Positions 33,701-44,860 are shown, counted from the first letter of the stretch. The stretch: DNA of 64,000 nt from Metellina segmentata (GCA_947359465.1 OX375873.1:72615477-72679476), one strand, 5' to 3'. Notes: generated by a model not told the origin, from the letters alone. Numbers and translations are program-made.

Positions 33701-36172
33701 TAGCCCATTTTCTATTGAAGATCCTTGAGCAATATGAAGATTTGTCCCATAGGCACCCTTAACGACAATTGGTCTTCTTGCTTCAGGTTACTGTTGGTCA
33801 AGAGCTCAGGTGCAGGATTATAATCAGTGTTCTGCAACACAACTCCAAACAATTGCCATTGTTCTGCAAGCATTTTGTCCGAATTTGGAAAACTGTAGTA
33901 AAATCAAAAACAAGCACAATTAATTAACTTACTTTATTTAAAACCAAGGCATACTTTTAGAATTTTCAATTCTGTCGATAACTTTTGAAATTAAATATTT
34001 CGTTATTGACATAGATGTGTTACTTATAAAGTGTCTGTGATAATTTGGGTGGTGTAGGGAGGTTGTTCCGTAGCTAGCAAATAAAAAAAAGGTGTGGCAA
34101 GGATCGCGCTTTACACTGCAGAACATCGTAACTTATAAAGAAAAAAAATCGGCCAAAATTTGGGTAAAATTAAGGAAAAATTGTTCTTTAAAGACTTTGT
34201 TCTGCGACGCACGTCGCAGTTTTAAGCACTTTCTGCTCCCGGTGTCAAGGGTTTATGAAAGTACACCTTAGCCAATCCCAGGAACTTATCTGTTTCTTCG
34301 CAGAGTAACGTCTGTTAATGAGTACCCCGAACGGATTGTAAAAAGGTGATCCTCTCATGTTTCGTTTTGTGTTCTCCAGGCTCTTCTGAGAAAAGAGGAC
34401 ACGATAAAAGCTACACGATTGCAAGGAATTACAGAATAGCTTTCTAAATAATCGGTCATCAAACCACGTACCACTAAAATTTTATTCAATTCATCCTCAC
34501 ACAAAATGTACGAACCCTGATTACATAATGACCACCATTGCGTAGACATTTGAACTGGAGTAGGCTTTTTGGCAGGCAGTATATCTTGGACTTTTTTTTT
34601 ACGACTGGGCAAGCCTCCCCCTAACATGGGCGATAAATATAACAAATGGACTGATAATATGAACAGTCGAAAATCCCTGTTGTCTCGAGGTCAATCATTC
34701 AGTCATGCAGCCTCCGCTATGTGAAGGTTTGTAGTTGAGTTGCACTGAGGCAACACATCAAACCGTTGGCGACACTCCTGGCACAATACTAAGAAGTGAA
34801 ATATCTGGAAGACAGCTCGTAATTCAGACCCACGGTAAGCTGATGAGTCGCTGTGTCTTCACTTAGAAAAGAAGGGTGTGAAGTCGTAGGGCCGAAAACT
34901 ACAACCAACAACCAAGAGGGTTGAATTTTAGTAGATTTATTTCATTTCAACGGTTTAGTTTTGAGCTGTCGATAAGTATGATCACATAAAATTTTAAGTA
35001 ATTATTTCAAAAAGATTTTTTTTAGGAAGCACTTTGGAGCTAAAATGTAGGAAATTGCTATTATTTTTGGTAAATGTCAAAATTATACCTATACTTTTTG
35101 TCAGATGGGCAAAAATTGTGCAGATTATTTTGGATAAAACGGTATAATTTTTGTAATTCGTGTATGCGTGAAGATGAGATGAAAGAGGTTGAAAATTGCT
35201 GCTTATAAGCAATGCTTAAGGAAGATATTAGTTTCCAAATAGATTTATATGAACGTTTTACAACTGGTGAGAAACGCTTTTTATAATTTTAGGAAAAAAA
35301 TCCAAATTCTTAAAAAATTTTCGAATACATTTTAGAAACTGTAGTTATTGATTACTATTCTACGATTTAAGAATACTTTCTTTTTGATCTTCAAACTCCT
35401 AAGGTAAGTAGGTGCAACGCATAACTTTATTTTTTAATAAAGATTAAACGTATTCCTACCACCGAGAAAGAACACGTTTGCAGTAAATTATGATAGATTG
35501 TTTCCCTCAAGACAAATGTACAGATTCCATATTCCTCAAATTTGTCCGAATATAGGAAGGCAAAAGAAAGTAAGTCCCTGCACTTCATCTTTGAACGTAA
35601 GTAATTGAAACCGTCGTTAATGGAAATACGATGCATTTTTGCTGCTTTTAGTAACAATTTCGCCATTAGATAACAAGCACAAATTATTGAGCTGGAACGC
35701 GGGGAGAAAGAGAAAAAGCGGTCAATAAGTAATAATATAATGAGGTAAATAATTAATTAGACAACGAATCTCATAATTACCCTTTTAAGCGACGACAAGG
35801 TTCGCCATGGATTATTTGATGGCCCAACAACACGGGGCGGATTGGTAAAAAATGAGCTCCCCCCATTTTTGCAATCGAGAATAAAGGAAAGAGCAAAGAA
35901 AAATCCATTTCACTATTAGCATTCTCTGTAAGCGAAGACCCTGATGAATTAAATTAATTTCAAGAATGTATCAACGTTCATTTTGTTTCTCCATCGAAGC
36001 TACCAAAGAGAGAATGAGTGTGTGTGGAAACCCAAAGAGTGTTAAGTAATCACCAAACTATAAAACACAGCGGTGTATGTATGCGTATACATGTGCGCTT
36101 GATTTGGCGAGCATTTTGTGCTAAGAATCAAAATCATTTTGTTACATTCATCAATGGATAAAATGTTTTTTT
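30720..36172. other. No gene supported
   Basis: A long AT-rich stretch. A GC-richer patch at about 31100..31640 is open for 117 codons (31105..31458) but shows no domain and is not called as a gene; it might be a non-coding exon. The frames at 33938..34126 and 34355..34645 (minus) also show nothing recognisable. No bounded transposon was identified. Confidence 0.4.
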
Positions 36173-36325
36173 TTCCTTTTTAGCATTCAAACTTGAATAA
36201 TTTGAATGCTAAAAAGGAAATCATTAACATTAAAAGGAAAACATTTTGTTACATTCATCAATCGATAAAAAAAATTTTCCTTTTTAGCCTTCAAACTTGA
36301 ATAAATTGAATGCTAAAAAGGAAAT
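36173..36325. repeat. Two tandem hairpins CCTTTTTAGCATTC / GAATGCTAAAAAGG
   Basis: Each of two blocks (about 36173..36222 and 36278..36325) is an inverted repeat built on TTTCCTTTTTAGCATTC and its complement around an AACTTGAATAA centre. The blocks and the spacer (ACATTTTGTTACATTCATCA) are about 104 bp apart and near-identical, so a hairpin-containing unit has been tandemly duplicated. Confidence 0.85.
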
Positions 36326-36388
36326 CTTTAAAATTTTAATTTCCACAAATTATTCAAATTTTAAATGATTTAAAAGTATGAATATCAA

Positions 36389-38048
36389 TTTAGACAGTAG
36401 CTCCATAACTGATTTATTTTTTAATTTGCATTCAGTAAAATAATTGTGCATAGATCAAAATTATATTATTCAAACAGTGCTGCAAATTGCAAAATGTATT
36501 AGGGAAATGCTTGAGTAAGGAACAGTTTAGACAATAGCTCCATAACTGATGTATTTAATTTGTATCTCTCTATATTAAAAAAATGTTACCGCCGCCGCCG
36601 CCGCCGAAGAATTGAAAACTGTGCTATTTAGCTCGATTCTTAGACGGTTTCCCGAAAAAGTACTGATCGGAAAAAAACAAAATTGACATGGTTTGTTCTT
36701 CATCGTATTCCCTGGACAATTATTAAGATTTTTTTCCGATGCGGCTATTAGTTTAGGGTTTATTAAGTGTTAAAATTGAAGAAGCGAAATTTCTTCCGCG
36801 AGTGAGCAAAACACATACAAATTTTCAGTCTTCAGCCGTGAGTTTTTTTTAAAGAGTACCTCTCAACGTAAATTTTTGCAGCTCGTCGAGTTTTTTTTTA
36901 AATTTCAATTTGGTTCTTGATAATATTTTTTGAAATTCGGGAAAAATCAGGACATTTTTGTTACTTATTTTTAAAACTGCCGTATCTATATTTTATTACT
37001 ATTATTTTTTAATTTTTAAAATATAGCAGTATACCTCAGAATGTACTCTTTCTTACGGTACTATTATTTTTGATATCGGTTAATAATTAAATTGGATGCG
37101 ATCAAAAGTTGGTCATACAAAATTCGGAATCTTTGGATATTTTCGCTACTTTTTGTTACTACCGTTAACTAAAACTGTCATATCTATATCGTATTACTAT
37201 TAGTTTTTTATTTTGAAAATAGCGCTGTATACCTCAGACTGTACTCTTTCTTACGGTACCATTATTTTAAAAATTGGTTCATAAATAAATTCGATGCAAT
37301 CAAAAGTTGGTGACACAAATTTCGTATTTTTTATTTCGCTTAGCAAATTCGCGGAGCATTGTATTCGCGGAGGGTTGTATTTTTGACTATCGGGTTTGCC
37401 AGTTATCAAATTTATCGTAGCAACAATTGCCATAAAAACGATTTCTTTTTATTTGGCGAGGAAAAAGGCTCGCTTTTTTCCCTCTGTTCTCAGACGTTTT
37501 ACCGAGAAAGTACAAAGTACACATCGCAAAGTTTGGAGATTAACAGGGTTTACTTAAAATTGTACAGGGAACAAGATGCAGAAGATTTTTTACTGATGCG
37601 GCTAATAGTTTAGGGTGCATTAAGTGTTAAAGCAAAAAAGAGTGAAATCACTTGCGTAAGAGGTATTGGTTTGCGAAGCAAACCAAACGGGATTGCGTAG
37701 CAACCCACGGGGGTCGGCGAGCGTAAGCGAGCAGGGGGAGAAGCCCACGCTGTGACGTGATGGACCGTAAAGGGAAATCAGGATAATACAAATTATTCAG
37801 ATAGTTTCACTCTGCGAAAGGAATGTTGGTTTGCGAAGCAAACCAACTGCCATATGTAAAAGGAGTGTTGGTTTGCGAAGCAAACCAAATGGGATTGCGT
37901 AGCAATCCCCGGGGGTTGGTGAGCGTAAGCGAGCAGGGGGCGGAGCCCCCTAGTTCAGTAAATAATTGGGCATGGATAAAAAAATATGATCCAAACAGTA
38001 CTGCAAATTACAAAATGTATTGGGGAAATACTTGAGCAAGGAACAGTT
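36389..38048. repeat. 137-bp tandem duplication, second copy split by a Helitron
   Basis: The first copy is 36389..36525. The second starts at 36526 (TTTAGACAATAGCTCCATAA) and is interrupted after 36564, resuming at 37954 (TTCAGTAAATAATTGGGCAT) and ending near 38048. Joining the two flanks gives ...AATTTGTA|TTCAGTAAAT, which aligns base for base with AATTTGCATTCAGTAAAA of the first copy. The first copy thus preserves the Helitron's empty target site. Confidence 0.95.
36565..37953 (+). mobile_element. Non-autonomous Helitron with doubled 3' terminator
   Basis: The 5' end is TCTCTCTATATTAAAA directly after a host A (36564). The 3' end is the hairpin GGGGGCGGAGCCCCC (37936..37950) running into CTAG (37950..37953), followed by a host T (37954). 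TC at the start, a GC hairpin before CTRR at the end and insertion between A and T without duplication are the hallmarks of Helitrons. The interior has a GCC-repeat tract, the block shared with 18709..19163, and three palindromes TTGGTTTGCGAAGCAAACC. A second, weaker terminator-like segment lies at 37668..37752. No Rep/helicase coding is present. Confidence 0.93.
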
Positions 38049-38218
38049 TTCACATGATAAGTTTTTGGGGCTCACTTCCCATAATTTTGACAAATGCAAC
38101 TAGAATTTTGTAGTATTCGTTGACATACTACTCCTTGGAAGAGAAGTTTATAAAAATTTTACAGTTGTATAAAATTTTTCTGGTATATTTTTTTGAATAA
38201 TGAATGCTAACTAATTAA

Positions 38219-38864
38219 CATCGCACAGGAGCAACACAACGGACTACTGGTGTAGGTCCGGGTTCAATTCCCCAACAAAAAACAACGCCATGAAATTTTG
38301 AATCATGTTCAGATGGCGAAATCGCACATGAGCTGCGCCCCCAATCTACAAACTTCCTTACCACGCCAACGTGAGGTAGGAAGGTAGTGTTTTAATTAAC
38401 GTATCACTGGTGTAACTCAACGGGCTATTGGTGACGTCCAACGCGAGGACATTTGAGGCCACGACTATATATACTTGAGAGTAAAAGGATAACACCTCCC
38501 AGGAACTGAAGATATCGATCCAATAAATGCATATCGTAACATTCAGAACCGAGGATGTCGAGATTGAATTTGCTGTACTATGAACTATGCGTAAATAAAA
38601 GGAGTGGTTGAATTTTTCGCTTCACAACTGTACATGTAGATAGCAAAGGTAGCATGGTAGAAATGTCGTAATGTGGTTTTCCTGCAACTTCAACCGATTG
38701 CGAATGGAGTCTGAAGGTTTTAAACAAACACAATTTTTTTCGCGTAGATAGGTAGTTAATTATCGTCCCACTCGAACAACTTCGGGCTATTGGTGACGAT
38801 CAGGGATAAATCCTTAAGAGAAAGATTGGTAATTTTTTGGTAATTTTTAGTTGACGTCGTACTA
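38219..38864 (-). mobile_element. Three partial SINE-A copies in series
   Basis: Minus-strand 3' portions of SINE-A lie at about 38219..38390, 38400..38480 and 38755..38860. Each has the inverted tail GGGCTATTG..GACG and variants of GGTCCGGGATCAGTCCC. The first also keeps TCAGATGGCG and CCAACGTGAGG from the body. They are diverged from each other and from the copy that follows, so they are older insertions or local duplicates. Confidence 0.75.
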
Positions 38865-38964
38865 GAGCAACACAACGGGCTATTGACGACGGTCCGGGAT
38901 CAGTCCCTTAAGGGAAAGATCAGAGGACAACACTTCGTAATTTTGAACCACGGTCAGATGACGA

Positions 38965-39216
38965 TGTGGAGAGTACGAATTGAAATTCGTTGTTCTTGTC
39001 AGAAGCAGACGATTCGCGTAATATCGCTCTCTTTCTCTCTCGGCGCAAGTTTGTAATGCGCATGCGCGAAGCATTGCGAACGGAGCGCGTATCAATATTC
39101 TGACTTCTTAACTTTTCCCTTTCGGTTGTGTTCGTCTTGTGTCTCTTTTCGTCTTGTGGAATAAATTATTGTGTTCTAATTTATGTTGTATTAATTGCAC
39201 ACCAACGAACACCACA
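38965..39216 (+). repeat. 5' LTR
   Basis: 252 bp, from TGTGGAGAGT to CACCACA. It contains the tract CTCTCTTTCTCTCTCGG, the palindrome-rich ATGCGCATGCGCGAAGCATT and an AATAAA polyadenylation signal followed by a TTATTGTGTTC stretch. It is matched to 43410..43661. Confidence 0.97.
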
Positions 39217-39220
39217 CAAA

Positions 39221-39230
39221 TGGTGACCCG
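39221..39230 (+). promoter_or_regulatory. Primer-binding site of the Gypsy element
   Basis: TGGTGACCCG begins four bases after the 5' LTR. It starts with TGG, the complement of a tRNA CCA end, so it should prime minus-strand synthesis from a tRNA ending CGGGTCACCA. I do not assign the tRNA. Confidence 0.75.
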
Positions 39231-39323
39231 CTATTAAAGAACGCACAATACCTGAATCCGGATATATTTTTCAAAATTATCCATTATTTTTCTTCAACGT
39301 GCTGTGAAGCCTTGGACCTAAAA

Positions 39324-39731
39324 ATGACCGACGTCAGCGCGGTGAAAATTCCGTCCTACAACTTCAGCGACCCTGCACTTTGGTTCCACATGTGTGAGAG
39401 TACGTTCGAATTAGGAGTACCCAAACCAATAACGGACAATCATACCAAGTTTAACTACATTGCATCCAACCTTCCTCCAGAAGCAGCGTCGACAGTTCGC
39501 GACGTCATCACGAAGCCGGACCCGACCGACCCTTACCAACATATCAAAAGGGAACTAATCAACCGAAGTGGCGAATCATCACACCAGGAAATTCGGAAAC
39601 TTTTAGCTGGCGAACAATTAGGAGACAGGAAGCCTACTGAATTGCTCCGCATCATGAAGCGACGTGCCGAATCGCATCAAGTGCCAGACGAGCTCATGCT
39701 CGAACTTTTTCAAATACATCTGCCAACGTGA
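39324..39731 (+). CDS. Gag segment of the Ty3/Gypsy gag-pol frame, ends at premature stop
   Basis: Gag is the structural protein that assembles the retrotransposon particle and binds its RNA. The likely start is the ATG at 39324 (MTDVSAVKIPSY), because gag proteins of this lineage start close to an 'xVxxxxIPxF..PxLWF' motif, seen here as SDPALWFHMCESTF. The frame upstream to 39195 lies in the leader. Residues of the conserved capsid-like core follow: KFNYIASNLPPEAA, DPYQHIKRELI, EIRKLLAGEQLGDRKPTELLRIMK and LMLELFQIHLP. A TGA at 39729..39731 interrupts the frame; the same frame reopens immediately and continues into the zinc knuckle and pol, so gag and pol form one frame with a single nonsense codon. 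The zinc-knuckle part of Gag therefore lies in the next entry. Confidence 0.9.
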   Translation: MTDVSAVKIPSYNFSDPALWFHMCESTFELGVPKPITDNHTKFNYIASNLPPEAASTVRDVITKPDPTDPYQHIKRELINRSGESSHQEIRKLLAGEQLGDRKPTELLRIMKRRAESHQVPDELMLELFQIHLPT

Positions 39732-39785
39732 GTACAGTCCATTCTTGCAGCCATAACTCCTCTGACGATCGAGAAAGCAGCGGAA

Positions 39786-42700
39786 GTGGTCGACCGAGTA
39801 CTGGAAGTGACGCCGATGCCGGTAAGTGCTTGCTCAGTTGCCTCAGTTTCCATGGAAGATCGATTAATTGCAGAAATTGAAAAATTAAATCTGCGCATAG
39901 ATAACCTTTCTCGTGGCAGAAGCCGCAGTCATAGTAAGCAACATCACGTGCCGGGTAATCGCAGCAAATCGCGATCCAGCCAAAACCAACACGACCAATG
40001 TTGGTATCATTTTAAATTTGGCGAAAAGGCCCCAAAATGCACACCTCCCTGCAAATTAAAAAAAAAACGACCGAGGCCTGGTGTAGAGGCGACTACCACC
40101 TTGCCCAAAAATTCTCATCGCCTATTCGTACGCGACAGACGTACTAATATACAGTATTTAATCGACACAGGTTCTGACGTTTCCATAATTCCCGCATCAA
40201 AATTACAAAGGAGAAATGGCTCGGAAATGACTCTTTCCGCAGCAAACTCTTCCCCCATCCATGTATACACATCACAAACTCTCTCCTTAGATCTGGGTTT
40301 GAGACGCGTATTCACATGGACATTTTTAGTTGGAAATGTGTCCACTCCCATAATAGGCGCCGATTTTCTGTACAATTTTAACCTAGTGCCAAATTTAGTG
40401 CAGCATAAATTGAATGATGCACAAACAAACATAAACACTGACGGTATAATGTGCAACAGTAGCATCCATTCCGTAAAAACGGTATCTGGTAATAGTGTAT
40501 ACCATAAATTGTTAATGGAATTTACAGAAATCACACGACCTCCACGCCCGGATCAGGAGATAAAACATTCAGTTGTTCATTACATCAACACGACTGGTCC
40601 GCCCGTAACGGCCAAAGCCCGCAGACTTGCACCTGACCGCTTACACATTGCTAAGGAGGTATTCAAAACAATGATCCAATTAGGCCACATGCGCCCCTCG
40701 AAAAGCAATTACGCATCTCCTTTGCACATGGTACCGAAAAAAGATAGCTCTGAATGGAGACCTGTTGGTGACTATCGAGCACTTAATGCTCAAACAATCA
40801 AAGACAATTACGGTGTACCAAATATTTTAGATTTTACATCGAACCTACATGGCACAAAAATTTTTTCGCACATAGATCTCATGAAAGCGTATTATAAAAT
40901 CCCTGTAAATCCAGAGGATGTTCATAAAACTGCCATTATTACACCCTTTGGTTTATACGAAAGCTTACGTATGCAATTTGGTCTGTGTAACGCCGCATCT
41001 ACTTTTCAACGATTTATCAATGAAGTAACTCGAAACCTCCCTTTCGTTTATGCTTTTGTTGATGACATATTAGTGGCTTCTCGATCATCAGAAGAGCATA
41101 TCGAACATCTACAGATTTTATTTGAACGAATACAACATTATGGCCTTACTTTAAAACCATCAAAATGCGTTTTTGGAGTCTCCTCCATTGATTTCTTAAG
41201 TTTTAAAGTTTCCGAATCGGGTATTGAGCGTCTGCCAGAACGTGTAGAATGCATCAAAAATTTTCCAAAGCCAACCACTATCACACAATTAAGGCGTTTC
41301 CTTGGATTATTTAATTTCTACAGACATTTTGTACCCAAAGCAGCTCATATATTAGCCCCTTTAAATAAATTCTTAGAAGGCGTCAAAAATAAAAAGAAAT
41401 CTAAACGAATTACAGTAACCAAATTTAATGAGTTACTTCAATGGACTGATGTGGCTGAGCAATCATTTACGGATGCTGAAAATGCCTTAGCAAGTGCAAC
41501 TCTTCTGCAACATCCGATACCTGGAGCGAAGCTGAGTGTCTGGGTCGATGCAAGCGATTTAGCTGTTGGCGGTACTCTTATGCAACTGAATAAAGATGCC
41601 TGGGAGCCTATTTCATTTCTATCTGCCAAGCTTTCCAAAAGCCAACGGAACTGGTCCACGTATGACAGAGAACTATTAGCAATATACACATCCGTCAAAC
41701 GCTTCAGACATATGCTCGAAGGTCGTGATTTCATCATTTTCACCGATCAAAAGCCTTTGATTTACGCCTTCAAGCAGAAGCCAGACAAGTGTTCGCCAAG
41801 ACAACTCCGTCATTTGGACTATATCTCTCAATTTTCAACAGATGTCCGCCATACAAAAGGCACTAACAACGTCGTCGCTGATGCATTATCTCGCATAGAA
41901 ATTGACACTATCTCTTCTCCATTAAATTTTCAAGAATTTGCTTCAGCCCAAGCGAATGATTCAGAGTTAAAGGCGATTCTAACCAAAAACGACACTTCAC
42001 TAATTTTGGAAAAGACTTATTTTCCAATCGCTAATTTGGAACTGTTGTGCGACATGTCCACCGGACAACCTCGACCATTTGTCCCACAATCATATCGAAA
42101 AATCATATTTAACCAACTTCATGGACTTTCCCATCCAGGAATCTTCGCTACAAATAAGTTGATAACTTCTCGATATGTTTGGCCAGCAATGAACAAATGG
42201 ATTAAAGAGCAGGTACAATGTTGTATTTCTTGCCAACGTTCTAAAGTCCATCGCCACACCAAGACTCCACTTGGTACATTCAATCTACCAGATGCTCGAT
42301 TTTCCCATATACATCTGGATTTTATTGGACCACTGCCATCATCTGACGGCCAACGTTATTGCCTCACGATAACTGATCGTTTCACTCGCTGGCCTGAAGT
42401 AATCCCGACTACTGACATGACTGCCGAAACAGTTTGTCGAGCACTATTAAGTGGTTGGATTTCCAGATTCGGCTGTCCTACAACAATAACAACAGATCAG
42501 GGCAGAAGTTTCGAATCAAATCTCTTTAGACAGCTAACTAAAGTGCTTGGAACCAACCACATCCATTCCGCAGCGTATAGACCCCAATCTAATGGGTTAA
42601 TAGAACGTTTTCATCGTCACCTCAAAAGTGCTCTTAAATGCCATGAGCATACAAAATGGACCGAGGTACTACCAATTGTTTTGCTAGGATTGCGATCTGC

Positions 42701-43205
42701 AATAAAGAACGATATTAACGCTACGTGTGCAGAACTTGTATATGGAACAACACTTCGTTTACCATCTGACATTTTATTAAGTGAACAAGTTTCTGCAACA
42801 GCCTTTCCATCATACGTAGATCAACTTCGCACCTTGATGCAAACTTTAAATCCAATTGCAACATCAAAACATTGCAAGGATTCAATCTATGTTCATCCCT
42901 CATTGGAAACATGTTCTCATGTGTTTTTACGTGTGGACTGTCACAAACCTCCATTGTCTCAGCCTTATACTGGACCACATCCTGTTCTTGATCGTTCGGA
43001 AAAGAACTGTCGGATTATTGTGAATGGCAAAACAATTTCTGTCACGTTAGACAGAGTAAAACCTGCTCATATTCTGCGTGACGATAGCAACATTAACTTA
43101 TCTTTGCCTTCTAAATCTACAGAGTCCAGGGAATCTGTTCAACCTCTTACAACAAGAAGTGGAAGAACCGTACATTTCCCCAAAAGGCTTATTGAATATA
43201 TTTAA
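39786..43205 (+). CDS. Pol polyprotein of the Ty3/Gypsy element (protease, RT, RNase H, integrase)
   Basis: Pol copies the element's RNA into DNA and inserts it. Over about 1139 residues I see, in order: an RS-rich region; a knuckle CWYH..KCTPPC (about 72-89) typical of this lineage; protease DTGS (127-130); reverse transcriptase with [24 protein letters not shown] and the catalytic FVDDIL; RNase H with [22 protein letters not shown] and [15 protein letters not shown]; and integrase with its H-H-C-C zinc domain (HGLSHPG..., CCISCQ) and DD35E core ([27 protein letters not shown]). A C-terminal [15 protein letters not shown] segment resembles the GPY/F module. The frame is open to its stop at 43205, so all enzymatic domains look intact. 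The nominal start at 39786 is a GTG with no initiator function; translation should come through gag. The codon composition is less AT-rich than its surroundings. Confidence 0.97.
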   Translation: MVDRVLEVTPMPVSACSVASVSMEDRLIAEIEKLNLRIDNLSRGRSRSHSKQHHVPGNRSKSRSSQNQHDQCWYHFKFGEKAPKCTPPCKLKKKRPRPGVEATTTLPKNSHRLFVRDRRTNIQYLIDTGSDVSIIPASKLQRRNGSEMTLSAANSSPIHVYTSQTLSLDLGLRRVFTWTFLVGNVSTPIIGADFLYNFNLVPNLVQHKLNDAQTNINTDGIMCNSSIHSVKTVSGNSVYHKLLMEFTEITRPPRPDQEIKHSVVHYINTTGPPVTAKARRLAPDRLHIAKEVFKTMIQLGHMRPSKSNYASPLHMVPKKDSSEWRPVGDYRALNAQTIKDNYGVPNILDFTSNLHGTKIFSHIDLMKAYYKIPVNPEDVHKTAIITPFGLYESLRMQFGLCNAASTFQRFINEVTRNLPFVYAFVDDILVASRSSEEHIEHLQILFERIQHYGLTLKPSKCVFGVSSIDFLSFKVSESGIERLPERVECIKNFPKPTTITQLRRFLGLFNFYRHFVPKAAHILAPLNKFLEGVKNKKKSKRITVTKFNELLQWTDVAEQSFTDAENALASATLLQHPIPGAKLSVWVDASDLAVGGTLMQLNKDAWEPISFLSAKLSKSQRNWSTYDRELLAIYTSVKRFRHMLEGRDFIIFTDQKPLIYAFKQKPDKCSPRQLRHLDYISQFSTDVRHTKGTNNVVADALSRIEIDTISSPLNFQEFASAQANDSELKAILTKNDTSLILEKTYFPIANLELLCDMSTGQPRPFVPQSYRKIIFNQLHGLSHPGIFATNKLITSRYVWPAMNKWIKEQVQCCISCQRSKVHRHTKTPLGTFNLPDARFSHIHLDFIGPLPSSDGQRYCLTITDRFTRWPEVIPTTDMTAETVCRALLSGWISRFGCPTTITTDQGRSFESNLFRQLTKVLGTNHIHSAAYRPQSNGLIERFHRHLKSALKCHEHTKWTEVLPIVLLGLRSAIKNDINATCAELVYGTTLRLPSDILLSEQVSATAFPSYVDQLRTLMQTLNPIATSKHCKDSIYVHPSLETCSHVFLRVDCHKPPLSQPYTGPHPVLDRSEKNCRIIVNGKTISVTLDRVKPAHILRDDSNINLSLPSKSTESRESVQPLTTRSGRTVHFPKRLIEYI

Positions 43206-43393
43206 TGTTATATTTGTACATATTAACGATTATCATTGTATATTTGTGTTTACTCATTCATTTTCAATTTTTTTAACACATTCTATTGTTACGAAAATGT
43301 GCGTATTTTTCTTAAATTTGTGTTTTTTTTTTATATTTTAAATGTATATAATCCTCTATTATGACTGTATATCGTTCCTCGGTATCCCTCTTT

Positions 43394-43409
43394 CACTGGG
43401 GGGATACTC
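43394..43409 (+). promoter_or_regulatory. Polypurine tract of the Gypsy element
   Basis: CACTGGGGGGATACTC lies immediately before the 3' LTR. The G-run is the expected primer for plus-strand synthesis, although the tract is short and interrupted by pyrimidines. Confidence 0.6.
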
Positions 43410-43661
43410 TGTGGAGAGTACGAATTGAAATTCGTTGTTCTTGTCAGAAGCAGACGATTCGCGTAATATCGCTCTCTTTCTCTCTCGGCGCAAGTTTGTA
43501 ATGCGCATGCGCGAAGCATTGCGAACGGAGCGCGTATCAATATTCTTACTTCTTAACTTTTCCCTTTCGGTTGTGTTCGTCTTGTGTCTCTTTTCGTCTT
43601 GTGGAATAAATTATTGTGTTCTAATTTATGTTGTATTAATTGCACACCAACGAACACCACA
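43410..43661 (+). repeat. 3' LTR
   Basis: 252 bp, matching the 5' LTR except for one substitution noticed by eye. It is followed by the target duplication ACGA (43662..43665) and the remaining half of SINE-A. Confidence 0.97.
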
Positions 43662-43865
43662 ACGAAGCAACACCTGAGCTGGCACTCCACTCTCCAAACT
43701 TCCACGCCAACCCAACGTGAGGACTTTCGGCCACGACAGATTTAAGGTGCAACAGCCGCCTCTACACCATACGTTTACAAACATCCATGCCCGGACCCGG
43801 ATTCGAACCAGGAACCTTCCGATCTAGAGGCTAACACCTTAACCACTATACCGGTTGTGGTCGGC

Positions 43866-44860
43866 ATGTTGCTCTTGAATATATCCCTTCGGGATTGATC
43901 CCGAACGGTCGCCAATATCACGTTGCGTAGCTATAGTGCGGTGGTAAGTAATTACCATTCCATTACCAGCGGCCCTTTTGTCAAAAGGAACAAAAGGCCA
44001 TAGTATAACAGCAAGCGTTTCTAAAAAGGTTTGACGGTTATAAAATTACAACTGCTGAATAGAATTTGAAAATACACGTAAATTATGGCCCACACACCGT
44101 AACTAAGACAGCTGTAAAAGTCAAACCTTTGAGTGACTGACGCCTCTGTATGTGTAACTCTGTGGTTTAATCTTTGAATGTCAACAGATATTCGTGTTTC
44201 AAAATTACATAGTGGTGTCCTCAGATCTTTAACTTAGGGGTTGATCTGGACTATCACCAATATAGCCTGATGTGGCTCTAATTCGACGTTAATTACCTAC
44301 CTACTGCTACTTTTTAGCGAATATTGAAAGTTGACGATAGCCTGGTTTTAAGAGTTACAGATTTGCAATAGGAGAGTAGCAAATTCGATGCCAACGTAAC
44401 CATCGTGTACAAAGGGTGTTGGATACGTTAAATCTTCCGTGGCATCAAATGTCCTGATGTCGTTAATAGCCCGTCGTGTTGTTCCAGGACGTAAGTGTTC
44501 TGCCGTTGGCGTGGTGTGGAAGTTTAAAGAGTGGGGTGCCAGCTATGGACTGACCTCGTCTTCTGAATGTGGTTATAAATTACGTTTTATCGCTATCGGA
44601 TCATTCTCTTTGTTTCAGGTCCTAGACCGTTACCATGTTTCAGTGCAATGTTAATTGGAGTACCTACCAACGGGTTTGGTCGACTTCCGTCGAAAAAAAC
44701 CTAATGTATTGCTGCAGTTTGACGTTTAAAGAATATACAAACCTTCCTATTTAAAAGTAGCCTGTTATGTTGCTCTTGCTCGACGTTTATTAATAATTAT
44801 CAATTTCTAATTTCCTATCTTAAAGCTCACTGTTGATGTGATTAAATCAAATAATCACTT
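43866..44860 (+). mobile_element. Series of partial SINE-A copies, plus strand
   Basis: Tails or bodies of SINE-A lie at about 43885..43970 (GGGATTGATCCCGAACGGTCG), 44205..44310 (ATCACCAATATAGCC, TGTGGCTCTAATTCGACGTTAA), 44430..44670 (GTGTGGAAGTTTAAAGAGTG, GGGGTGCCAGC) and 44750..44800 (GTTATGTTGCTCTTG). They are diverged, and one (44430..44670) has its blocks in an order that suggests two overlapping copies. No gene is seen up to the CDC45 start region. Confidence 0.7.

Larger units (their letters stand above)
38965..43661 (+). mobile_element. Ty3/Gypsy LTR retrotransposon, nearly intact
   Basis: The whole element is 4697 bp: 5' LTR 38965..39216, primer-binding site at 39221, gag-pol 39324..43205, polypurine tract before 43410 and 3' LTR 43410..43661. 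The LTRs start TGTGGAGAGT and end CACCACA. I see a single difference between them (TTCTGACTT against TTCTTACTT), so insertion is recent. A 4-base duplication ACGA flanks it. The pol domain order protease, reverse transcriptase, RNase H, integrase is that of Ty3/Gypsy. There is no envelope frame between pol and the 3' LTR. The only coding defect noticed is one in-frame TGA at 39729..39731. Confidence 0.97.
38863..43865 (-). mobile_element. SINE-A, minus strand, split by the Ty3/Gypsy element
   Basis: The 3' part lies at 38863..38964 and the 5' part at 43666..43865. On the minus strand the 5' part begins GCCGACCACAACCGGTATAG and keeps an excellent box B, GGTTCGAATCC. The body motifs GGCCGAAAGTCCTCACG and GAGTGGAGTGCCAGCTC match the copy at 27292. 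The LTR element inserted in the middle with the 4-base duplication ACGA (38961..38964 and 43662..43665). Joined, the two halves give a full-length SINE. Confidence 0.92.

Noticed and set aside
40115..40534. 139-codon frame antisense to pol
   Set aside because: It lies opposite the conserved protease region of the Gypsy pol and shows no features of its own.
43206..43409. Envelope gene between pol and the 3' LTR
   Set aside because: Only about 200 bp lie there and the open frame is AT-rich without a signal peptide or fusion features; the element is an ordinary retrotransposon without env.
43790..43866. tRNA-like sequence with good A and B boxes on the minus strand
   Set aside because: It is the head of SINE-A; the anticodon and acceptor stems do not form a convincing cloverleaf, and the body continues into the SINE.
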